From CAYOHP01 sp964403795 [NCBI: uncultured bacterium] (GTDB lineage: Bacteria; Muiribacteriota; UBA6191; CAZXTJ01), in the NCBI GenBank assembly GCA_964403795.1, contig CAYOHP010000021.1, forward strand, positions 23,175 to 48,365: a DNA stretch of 25,191 bases. Reading direction: 5' to 3'. Below are positions 1 through 7,905 of the stretch, piece after piece. Made by a program: the position numbers and the translations under genes. The first letter of the stretch is position 1; each line of letters starts with the position of its first letter. Under the pieces are notes generated by a model. The model searched no databases, was not told the origin of the DNA, and saw nothing but the letters and a program-made list of their open reading frames with translations.

Positions 1-1
1 C

Positions 2-1102
2 CCGAACCTCTTCCTCCCGGGGCGCGAGAACTGGGGCCTTGGCGTGCTGCCTCCCTGGCTCCGCTCCGAGATGAAGTACCACCACGAGCGCAACACCGCC
101 TACGACGGGGAGCGCTTCGACTGGGGCCACCTCTGGCAGGGCGAGGGCCGGATCCGGGACGCCCTGCTCACGGTGTTCCGTCACTTCGACAGCGCCACCG
201 TGGCGCTCGGCCTGGTCGGCGAGGTACCCGAGACCGTCTGGGTCATGGACTACCCGCTCTTCGAGCGCATCTATTACGTGCTGGTGGTCAACTTCAACGT
301 GTTCGGATCCAGCACCCACCAGGTCGCCACCCGGCTCTACTTCGACACCCTCAGGGCCGAGGCGGAGGCGAACTTCCTGCGCTTCCTGCCGGCGGCGTCC
401 CGCAAGGACCTGCACAAGGCCTGGTACCGGGGGATGGGCGCCACCGTGAAGCGCAAGATCATGTACCCGGCCGTGGACGTGAAGACCCCATCGCTCCTCG
501 ATCTGCCCGAGTCCGACCCCAAGGCTGCCTTCGTCCACCGGCTGCTCGCTCGCGCCTCCGCCATCGCCGGTCCCCCGGACCACCTGAACCGCTGCGAGGC
601 CAAGCCCTGCAAGGAGCGGGGCGCCCCGCTCCCCCGGGCCAAGGTCGAAGCGGAGCTCCAGCGGCTCGCCAACGTGGTCGGCCGGGAAGCGCCCTTCCTG
701 CTCGAACTCCCCGAGATCACCTTCCTCCGGGTCCGCATGGAGGACGGCGCCGACGAGGCCTATACCCTGACCCGCGATCGCGAGCACCTGAACGTGGCCT
801 TCATGACCGGCGAGGACCGTCGCCTGGTCCCCGAGGAGGACCGGTTGACCCTGGTGCGGGGACCGCTCGGCAGCTACCCGAACTTCATCTTCGTGGTGCC
901 CCCGGGCGAGATCACGGCCTTCGTCGACGGGCTCTCTCGGGTGCGGGGTCCGGCCGCCTTCGCCAAGGTGGTGGAGGCCTTCGGGATCCGGCGGACCCAT
1001 CCCCGCTTCTGGGACCACTTCCACTTCTTCACCGAGTGGATGCAGCGCCATGACCCGCACGAGGCCGGCGTCTACGACGCCAACCGCTACGCCAACTTCT
1101 GA
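2..1102 (+). CDS. cti: Fatty acid cis/trans isomerase (CTI), C-terminal part
   Basis: The reading frame is open to the left window edge, so this is the last 366 residues of a longer protein; CTI proteins are usually about 750-800 residues. The family converts cis-unsaturated to trans-unsaturated acyl chains in membrane phospholipids, in the periplasm, using a c-type heme whose CxxCH site lies near the N terminus and so outside this window. The family is recognisable from the stretch VMDYPLFERIYYVLVV followed by a THQVATRLYFD segment, matching the conserved DYPLxERIxYLLVxxFxVxGxxxHQxxTRLYxD block of Pseudomonas and Vibrio CTI (from memory). An internal GTG at 44 could be mistaken for a start, but coding continues upstream with PNLFLPGRENWGLG. 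The gene meets the minus-strand tautomerase gene convergently, with a hairpin between them. Confident in the family; the heme site cannot be checked here. Confidence 0.9.
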   Translation, partial: PNLFLPGRENWGLGVLPPWLRSEMKYHHERNTAYDGERFDWGHLWQGEGRIRDALLTVFRHFDSATVALGLVGEVPETVWVMDYPLFERIYYVLVVNFNVFGSSTHQVATRLYFDTLRAEAEANFLRFLPAASRKDLHKAWYRGMGATVKRKIMYPAVDVKTPSLLDLPESDPKAAFVHRLLARASAIAGPPDHLNRCEAKPCKERGAPLPRAKVEAELQRLANVVGREAPFLLELPEITFLRVRMEDGADEAYTLTRDREHLNVAFMTGEDRRLVPEEDRLTLVRGPLGSYPNFIFVVPPGEITAFVDGLSRVRGPAAFAKVVEAFGIRRTHPRFWDHFHFFTEWMQRHDPHEAGVYDANRYANF

Positions 1103-1114
1103 CCGGAAGCTCGG

Positions 1115-1150
1115 CCTGGAGGATCCTCGGTCCCTTGGACCGGCTCCAGG
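1115..1150. terminator. Hairpin between convergent genes
   Basis: The 66-bp gap between two convergent stop codons holds a two-part dyad. The outer arms are CCTGGAG (1115-1121) and CTCCAGG (1144-1150); the inner arms are CGGTCC (1128-1133) and GGACCG (1137-1142) around a CTT loop. There is no T tract on either side. It is probably a bidirectional terminator hairpin, judged from position and symmetry only. Confidence 0.45.
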
Positions 1151-1168
1151 GAACCTGCGCGCGGCGGC

Positions 1169-1534
1169 CTACCCGACCAGCTTCCCGCCGAAGGCCATGC
1201 GACCGGCGGCCGGAGGCTCGTAGAGCACGTGGACGTTGCCCGGCGGACGGCCGCACGCCTCGGCCAGGGCCACGGTCAACGCCTCGATCCGCGTCGCCAG
1301 CCGGTCATGATCCGGGACCGCCCGCTCCAGCACCCGGACGAACACGGGGCGCACGTCCCCGGCACCGCCGCTCTCCGCATAGTGTTCGGGCGCCAGGAAG
1401 CGCAGCCGTACCCAGGTCCCGCCCGGTCGAGCTCCGAGCGCCAGACCGGCGGCCTCCGCCAGCCGCGCCGCCAGCCCCTCGATCCCGTCCTCGGCGCCGG
1501 CAGCACCGACGATCTCGACCTCGAGGATCGGCAA
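1169..1534 (-). CDS. Tautomerase-superfamily protein (4-OT/MIF fold)
   Basis: A 121-residue protein beginning Met-Pro (MPILEVEIVG). Tautomerases use the N-terminal proline exposed after Met removal as the catalytic base, and the length fits a MIF-like or CHMI-like subunit made of two beta-alpha-beta halves. The C terminus YEPPAAGRMAFGGKLVG resembles the glycine-rich end of this superfamily. The start codon is TTG at 1534; I chose it because it puts proline at position 2. Substrate and reaction cannot be told from the sequence; family members isomerise keto-enol pairs in aromatic degradation, or hydrate or dehalogenate small acids. It lies downstream of glutamine synthetase on the same strand (92-bp gap), with no evident functional link, and is convergent with the CTI gene. 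Confidence 0.75.
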   Translation of the reverse strand: MPILEVEIVGAAGAEDGIEGLAARLAEAAGLALGARPGGTWVRLRFLAPEHYAESGGAGDVRPVFVRVLERAVPDHDRLATRIEALTVALAEACGRPPGNVHVLYEPPAAGRMAFGGKLVG

Positions 1535-1626
1535 GAAGACCCGCTTTCGCCCTTACCCCGGAGGAGGGTCGAGCTGCCCGGTACGCCGGGGCCGTGGCCA
1601 GGCCACGACCCCGACGTCCCCCACAC

Positions 1627-3822
<2,196 letters not shown>

Positions 3823-3910
3823 CGTCTCGTCTCCCCGACCAATCTTCCCCGTTTTCCACGAGGCTTGGCAGACTTGCTCCCGGATACCGCTCCAGGAGCC
3901 GTCTCCGGCT

Positions 3911-3940
3911 ACGGTACAGAGCCCGGCTCCCCGCATGCAA
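3911..3940 (-). promoter_or_regulatory. Candidate glnN promoter
   Basis: Reading the minus strand, TTGCAT (3940-3935) is followed after 18 nt by TACCGT (3916-3911), about 90 nt before the glnN start. The -10 matches the TAnnnT form seen at other genes in this window; the -35 matches TTGACA only in TTG. A short dyad (AGCCG-GAGA-CGGCT, 3910-3897) overlaps the expected transcription start. Confidence 0.3.
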
Positions 3941-4022
3941 TGGGGGAAGGCAGGGAGCGCCGTCCCCGGGCCTCCGCCACGGATTCCCCACTCCCGTTCC
4001 CGCCCCGCAGCGCCGCCCGCGC

Positions 4023-4037
4023 CCTCGCCGGGCGAGG
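4023..4037 (-). terminator. Short hairpin after the YdjY-domain gene
   Basis: CCTCGCC and GGCGAGG are separated by one base, four bases past the stop codon of the minus-strand gene at 4042. The realistic stem is 5-6 bp and no T tract follows, so this is a weak terminator candidate. The rest of 3823-4041 holds the putative glnN promoter and no convincing gene. Confidence 0.3.
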
Positions 4038-4041
4038 TGCC

Positions 4042-4725
4042 TCAGCGCCCCTCCCCGGGCGCCTCGTCGGGGCCACCCGGAGCGTCGATCCGCACCTCGA
4101 CCCGGCTCCCCTCGCCGGGCAGGTCCTCGGCGACCACCTGGAAGTCCATGGCCCCGGCCTCGTTCTCCCGGATCGTGAGTTCCCGGTTGGCGATCTTGGA
4201 GCCGGGACACGAGGACAGGCAGACGATGCAGCCGGAGCCGAAGACCGGGATCCACTCCCGGTTGTCGGCGAATCGGAGGTCGATCCCGTGGCCCCGCCGG
4301 TCCCGGATCAGCGAGCCCAGCGGTCGCCAGCCCCCGGACCCCTCCCAGCGCACCGAGACCGTGACCGGGTCGCCCGCGGCCCGGGTGTCGGGGGCCGGGT
4401 CCCCGGCGTCGCTCCGCGCCTCCCAGGCCCGCTTGGGGATCCCACCCCGGGCCTCGAGGCCGAGCCGTTCCAGGGCTTCGGCCACCTCGGCATCCGGGAT
4501 GGGGGCGCGGATCAAGGCCTTCCCCGCCATGCCCCCGCCCTCGAAGACCAGGGCGTGGTGCCCTCCGTAGCGCATGGGATGCCAGCCCCAGCGGAGCGGG
4601 TGCATGGTGGCCTCGAACCGGAGCGAGCGTCCCTCGACCCGGAGCCGGGGCCGATCCGGCTCACCGGTGGCCAAGGCCACCACCAGGGCCGGGACCAGCG
4701 CCGGGAAAATGCGCCGGACCCGCAC
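4042..4725 (-). CDS. Secreted YdjY-domain protein with CxxCxxxCP motif
   Basis: A 227-residue protein starting at GTG with a basic-hydrophobic N terminus (MRVRRIFPALVPALVVALA), probably a signal peptide or lipid-free anchor. Residues 56-90 (HHALVFEGGG...ALIRAPIPDAEVAEALERLGLE) and 121-175, ending FGSGCIVCLSSCPGSKIANREL, follow the layout I remember for the YdjY domain. In that domain a GCxxCLxSCPxGxxSN segment provides three cysteines (here C166, C169, C173) thought to bind an iron-sulfur cluster or metal. Function of the family is not established. The start lies 3 nt beyond the stop of the small membrane-protein gene at 4729, so the two are almost certainly co-transcribed and may be translationally coupled; a redox-related membrane partnership is an inference. 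Confidence 0.65.
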   Translation of the reverse strand: MRVRRIFPALVPALVVALATGEPDRPRLRVEGRSLRFEATMHPLRWGWHPMRYGGHHALVFEGGGMAGKALIRAPIPDAEVAEALERLGLEARGGIPKRAWEARSDAGDPAPDTRAAGDPVTVSVRWEGSGGWRPLGSLIRDRRGHGIDLRFADNREWIPVFGSGCIVCLSSCPGSKIANRELTIRENEAGAMDFQVVAEDLPGEGSRVEVRIDAPGGPDEAPGEGR

Positions 4726-4728
4726 GAG

Positions 4729-5043
4729 TCACCGCATCTCGTCGATGGCCTGCTCGCGCGACTTGGCCCCGAACTCGACGAAGGTGTCGGCGCCCCCGCC
4801 GAAGATCGCGAACATGGTGATCCCGAGCACCACCACGAGCACCACCAGGATGGGAAAGAAGCCCTTCACCTGGTGCCAGACCTCGGGCAGGAACTTGGAG
4901 GTGACCCAGAGCCCGGCGACCACCACGAAGGGGAAGATCAGGTTCCAGTTCTTGGTGAGGATCTCGGAGTGGTTCATGAAGAAGAGCGCCAGCACGATCG
5001 GCGGCAGCCACAGGAACATCTTCTCGAGTGGGCTCTCTTCCAC
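4729..5043 (-). CDS. Small membrane protein, unrecognised
   Basis: A 104-residue protein with two or three hydrophobic segments: LWLPPIVLALFFM near the N terminus, NLIFPFVVVAGLWV in the middle, and FFPILVVLVVVLGITMFAIF, ending in a soluble tail FGAKSREQAIDEMR. I chose GTG at 5043 because GGGGAGG sits 5 nt upstream, a strong ribosome binding site; an in-frame ATG at 5121 would add 26 unlikely residues and would cross the inverted repeat at 5055-5080. It is followed by the YdjY-domain gene after 3 nt. I do not recognise the family; small inner-membrane partners of redox proteins would fit, but this is context only. Confidence 0.7.
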   Translation of the reverse strand: MEESPLEKMFLWLPPIVLALFFMNHSEILTKNWNLIFPFVVVAGLWVTSKFLPEVWHQVKGFFPILVVLVVVLGITMFAIFGGGADTFVEFGAKSREQAIDEMR

Positions 5044-5054
5044 CGGGACCTCCC

Positions 5055-5080
5055 CTTCCAGGGTAGCACCGCCCTGGAAG
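5055..5080 (-). promoter_or_regulatory. Operator-like inverted repeat over a -10 box
   Basis: A perfect 9-bp inverted repeat, CTTCCAGGG-N8-CCCTGGAAG, lies just upstream of the small membrane-protein gene. On the minus strand its inner part contains TACCCT (5065-5060), a TAnnnT -10 candidate 16 nt before the GTG start with the ribosome binding site between. The arrangement suits a dimeric repressor site, but an RNA hairpin is also possible. Confidence 0.4.
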
Positions 5081-5132
5081 CGATCCCACCGGAGGAGGAC
5101 CGGACGGGAGCCGCAGCCCACAGACGCGAAGA

Positions 5133-5157
5133 TCCCGACCGGCAGGGCCGATCGGGA
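5133..5157 (-). terminator. Hairpin terminator candidate
   Basis: TCCCGA (5133-5138) pairs with TCGGGA (5152-5157), and the inner CGGC (5140-5143) with GCCG (5147-5150) around AGG, leaving one mismatched pair. It lies 20 nt beyond the stop codon of the small secreted-protein gene and before the promoter of the next minus-strand gene. There is only a weak T-rich tail. Confidence 0.45.
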
Positions 5158-5177
5158 CCTGATGACGGACTCGTCGG

Positions 5178-5600
5178 TCAGCGCCGGAACGGGAAGTGGT
5201 ACCCGGCCGAGCTGGGGGAGAGGCCGTGGGTGCGGACCGGGCCCGGGAGGTAGACCATCGAGACCGAACCCCGGGGCATCGAGGGCGGCGTCATGCGGCG
5301 GGCCTGGCGGGCCAGCGAGGCGTCGATCGAGGTCTGCATCTGGTTCCGGAAGCCCTGGGAGAACGCGCTCTCGGCGAGCGCCGGGCGCGGGCTCCAGCTG
5401 CCCATCCCGCCCAGGGTCCCGCCGCCGTTGCCCATCGCCATGATGGTTCCGGGTGCGGCCGCATAGGCCGGGACGACGCTGCGGATCATGACGGTGGAGG
5501 CGCCGGACGGGAGCGTGGCTCCGACCAGGACTTGGCCTCCGGCGAAGGCGAACGAAGGAACCAGGAAGAGCGAGAGCACGAAGGTGCGGAAGAGCGACAT
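5178..5600 (-). CDS. Small secreted protein, unrecognised
   Basis: A 140-residue protein with a clear signal peptide, MSLFRTFVLSLFLVPSFAFA followed by GGQVLVGATL. The mature part is rich in Gly, Ser, Met and Pro with no recognisable domain and ends in SSAGYHFPFRR. The open frame extends well upstream, but ATG 5600 is supported by the signal peptide, by GGGAGG about 10 nt upstream, and by a TTGACG-N16-TAGGGT promoter at the right distance. It is transcribed divergently from the DUF2203 gene. No function can be proposed. Confidence 0.7.
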   Translation of the reverse strand: MSLFRTFVLSLFLVPSFAFAGGQVLVGATLPSGASTVMIRSVVPAYAAAPGTIMAMGNGGGTLGGMGSWSPRPALAESAFSQGFRNQMQTSIDASLARQARRMTPPSMPRGSVSMVYLPGPVRTHGLSPSSAGYHFPFRR

Positions 5601-5625
5601 TTGAGGGGAACCTCCCGTGCCCGAC

Positions 5626-5653
5626 ACCCTAGGGTCCCCACCGGGATCGTCAA
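5626..5653 (-). promoter_or_regulatory. Sigma70-like promoter of the small secreted-protein gene
   Basis: On the minus strand TTGACG (5653-5648) and TAGGGT (5631-5626) are 16 nt apart, followed by GGGAGG and the ATG at 5600. The leader would be about 20 nt. This is the best-matching promoter I can see in the window. Confidence 0.5.
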
Positions 5654-5681
5654 GGGGGTCCTTCTCGGCCTCCCGGACGTC

Positions 5682-5687
5682 TAGAAT
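5682..5687 (+). promoter_or_regulatory. -10 box of DUF2203 gene (leaderless type)
   Basis: TAGAAT ends 6 nt before the ATG at 5694, and no ribosome binding site lies between. Transcription would start at or next to the A of ATG, giving a leaderless mRNA. The GNAT gene shows the same spacing. Confidence 0.4.
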
Positions 5688-5693
5688 GCCCTC

Positions 5694-6128
5694 ATGGCGA
5701 CCGCCCCCTCCCGGAAAACGGCCCCCCGGACCCGGTTCACCTGGGCCGAGGCCAATGCCCTCGTGCCCAAGCTCGAGCTCCTGGTCCCGGAGATCCAGAA
5801 GGGCTATGCCGATCTGCGGGCGGTGCTGGTGGATCGCCCGGGCGAACTCGACGCCGTGACCCTCTCCCGGCTGGTGGCCGAGGATCCCTCCCTGCGCAAG
5901 CTGGTGGACCGCCTGGCCGGCCGGATCCTCGAACTCGAGGGCCTGGGGGTCGTATTCCAGGGCCCCGACCTGGGCCTGGTCGACTTCCCGAGCGAACTCG
6001 ACGGCGAGCCGGTCTACCTCTGCTGGCAGTACGGCGAGAAGCGGATCGAGTGGTACCACGGGATCCAGGACGGGTTCGCCGGACGCAAGCGACTCCCCAG
6101 CCTGGCGCCCTCCCCCAGGTACGACTGA
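5694..6128 (+). CDS. DUF2203 family protein
   Basis: A 144-residue soluble protein matching DUF2203 over its whole length. The N-terminal FTWAEANALVPKLELLVPEI is the typical opening, a helical middle follows (LRKLVDRLAGRILELEGLGVVF), and the C-terminal block GLVDFPSELDGEPVYLCWQYGEKRIEWYH followed by GFAGR is the family hallmark (consensus GLVDFPAxxDGxxVYLCWxxGExxIxxWHxxxxGFAGR). The family's function is unknown; it occurs in Actinobacteria, Chloroflexi, Planctomycetota and others. The gene is divergent from the small secreted-protein gene with a 93-bp shared promoter region. Downstream, 6129-6267 holds a TAGGCT box (6205-6210) and a CGGTCC-GATG-GGACCG hairpin (6227-6242) before the next gene. 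Confidence 0.92.
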   Translation: MATAPSRKTAPRTRFTWAEANALVPKLELLVPEIQKGYADLRAVLVDRPGELDAVTLSRLVAEDPSLRKLVDRLAGRILELEGLGVVFQGPDLGLVDFPSELDGEPVYLCWQYGEKRIEWYHGIQDGFAGRKRLPSLAPSPRYD

Positions 6129-6267
6129 TCCCGCCCGGCGCCCGCCTCGATCCCCCGGGTGCTTCCCGCCCCCGACCTCCGGGACATCGGTCGGGATCCC
6201 GGTCTAGGCTTCGGGGGAGGCCGACACGGTCCGATGGGACCGGTGGGGCGTCCCGGAGAGGCCATCC

Positions 6268-7047
6268 ATGCTGGTAGAGCTCGAGGAGACCTGGGCGCTG
6301 GCGGCCCGGCTCCTGGCGCGCCGGTTGGCCGAGGACCTGGGCCCCCGGGTGGTCTCGGTGCAGGTGGTGGGCGCCCGCCCCGACCGTCACCGCCGCCCTC
6401 CCCGGGACGTGGACGTGCTGGTGGTCCTGGCCGAACTCGACCACCCGGTCACCGAGCGGATCTGGACGATCGGCGACGAGATCGAGGCCGAGCTCAAGGC
6501 CGGCCTGGCCATCGAGATCACCAGCCCGCGAGTACTGGATGCCACCGGAGACGGGGGCGCCTCGCTCTGGCGCATGCTCGATTCCGGCCTTCCCTGCCTT
6601 CCCTCGGCTCCCGCACTCCCGGCCCTGCCGGCCGCCCCGGGGCCCCGCCCGGTGCCGGCCCCGCTGGCCCCGGCACGGGTCATCAAGGTCTCCCGGTCCG
6701 GGTGCCGCAAGCGCGCCGGCTCCCAGGTCCGGGCGGCCGAGACCCTGCTCTCCGCCGGGCTCCCCGAAGACGCCCTGGCCTCGGCCTACCAGTCGATCCG
6801 CTCCCTGGCCAAGGGTTGGCTCCCGGTGGAGGCCCTCCAGGGGCTGCCCGAGGACGCCCTGCTCCCGGCCCTGGCCGAACACCTCCCGGGAGGACCGCGG
6901 GGCGAGCTGGCCCGCCGGGTCGAGCGCATCCGCCGGCTCGCCGAGGACCTCGAGAACGGCGCCACCGGGATCGACCCGGGTTCGGTCCGCCAGGTCGTCC
7001 AGGATGTCCGCCGACTCCACGCCACCCTCCTCCCCGACTCCGCCTGA
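6268..7047 (+). CDS. Single-chain MNT nucleotidyltransferase-HEPN protein
   Basis: A 259-residue protein with two halves joined by a Pro/Ala-rich linker (about residues 108-136). The first half looks like a minimal nucleotidyltransferase: VVSVQVVGA then D47-V-D49 and a later acidic strand (IEIT, E83). The canonical GS before the DxD is GA here (G35-A36), so activity is uncertain. The second half resembles HEPN, with AAETLLSAGLPEDALASAYQ aligning to the ARxLLxxGxYexAvxxAYYA helix pair; the catalytic RxxxxH of RNase HEPN toxins is not visible. MNT and HEPN are usually separate antitoxin and toxin genes, so a fused chain is notable. AGAGG 6 nt before ATG supports this start. The last 44 nt overlap the PrsW-type gene, implying coupled translation. 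Confidence 0.65.
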   Translation: MLVELEETWALAARLLARRLAEDLGPRVVSVQVVGARPDRHRRPPRDVDVLVVLAELDHPVTERIWTIGDEIEAELKAGLAIEITSPRVLDATGDGGASLWRMLDSGLPCLPSAPALPALPAAPGPRPVPAPLAPARVIKVSRSGCRKRAGSQVRAAETLLSAGLPEDALASAYQSIRSLAKGWLPVEALQGLPEDALLPALAEHLPGGPRGELARRVERIRRLAEDLENGATGIDPGSVRQVVQDVRRLHATLLPDSA

Positions 7048-7879
7048 GGCGGGTCCCGCGGGCGGTCCCGCCGACCTTCCGACCCTCCCGGCGCCGCCCC
7101 CTGGGCGAGCCCTCCTCATGGCAGCCGGGGCCATGGCCGTGCTCCCCTCCGGGTTCCTGCAGATCCTGGCCGAGCCGCTCACCCTCCCCCTGGGCGTGGG
7201 CCTCCCGCGCCGGGCGTTCGATGCCTTCGTCGTCACCGCCGGATCCGAGGAAGGCCTGAAGCTCCTCGCCCTGGGCCTGGCGAACCGGAAGGCTCCCGCC
7301 GGGCTCGACCCCGAGGGGGCGCCCCTGGAGGCCGCCCGGCGCGGCGCCTGGATGGGTCTCGGATTCGCCCTCTTCGAAGCCCTCTTCTTCCTCCATGAGG
7401 GCCCGGTCGCGGCCGCCGTGCGCCTGGGTCTGGCCGTGCCCTCCCACGGACTCGACGGCTGGGTCCTGGGCGGGTACTCGACCCGGTCCCGGGGCCGGGC
7501 CCTGCTCCTGGTGATGGCTCTGCACGGGAGCTGGGATCTGGGGGTCTTCCAGGCCCAGGCCGGGGAGCCCCTCTGGGGACTCCTGGTCCCCCTGGTCCTG
7601 GCGGTGCAGGTCTGTCTGGCACTCCGGATGGCCGGTGTCGGCAGAGCGGGGATCCCCCCCTGGCTGGCACTCCCCCGACCCGGAGCGAGGATCGCGGGGG
7701 TCCTCAGGGGCCTCGGGACCCTGGTCCTGGGACTGGGCCTGGTGGCCGTCCTTGGCGCTCCTGGAGCCGAATCCCGGGCAGCCCAGGAGACCTTGGTAGG
7801 GGCCTCGGTCTTCCTCGCCCTGGGAGCCTTCCTCCTCCATTGGGGTCGCAAGGGAACCTGGGAGCCCCCCAGCTCGTAG
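7004..7879 (+). CDS. PrsW-family intramembrane protease
   Basis: A 291-residue polytopic membrane protein with the motifs of PrsW glutamic intramembrane proteases: E82-E83-x-x-K86 in GSEEGLKLLAL, a second glutamate E125 in GLGFALFEALFFL, a histidine H148 in PSHGLDGWVLGG, and H174 in ALHGSWD. PrsW enzymes cleave membrane proteins such as anti-sigma factors; the substrate here is unknown. The N-terminal 35 residues are Pro-rich. I start at ATG 7004, which overlaps the MNT-HEPN gene by 44 nt; ATG 7118 is an alternative that would start just before the first membrane segment. The overlap suggests the two products are made together, possibly a membrane-linked signalling or defence pair; this is inference. 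Confidence 0.8.
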   Translation: MSADSTPPSSPTPPEAGPAGGPADLPTLPAPPPGRALLMAAGAMAVLPSGFLQILAEPLTLPLGVGLPRRAFDAFVVTAGSEEGLKLLALGLANRKAPAGLDPEGAPLEAARRGAWMGLGFALFEALFFLHEGPVAAAVRLGLAVPSHGLDGWVLGGYSTRSRGRALLLVMALHGSWDLGVFQAQAGEPLWGLLVPLVLAVQVCLALRMAGVGRAGIPPWLALPRPGARIAGVLRGLGTLVLGLGLVAVLGAPGAESRAAQETLVGASVFLALGAFLLHWGRKGTWEPPSS

Positions 7880-7881
7880 TT

Positions 7882-7900
7882 CCTACCAGGGATTGGTAGG
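7882..7900 (+). promoter_or_regulatory. Hairpin between protease and repeat-protein genes
   Basis: CCTACC (7882-7887) and GGTAGG (7895-7900) pair around a 7-nt loop, two bases after the PrsW stop codon and followed by TTCCTTT. It could be the terminator of the upstream gene. However, GGTAGG is also the only Shine-Dalgarno-like sequence for the TTG start at 7906, so the stem would hide that site. Confidence 0.4.
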
Positions 7901-7905
7901 TTCCT

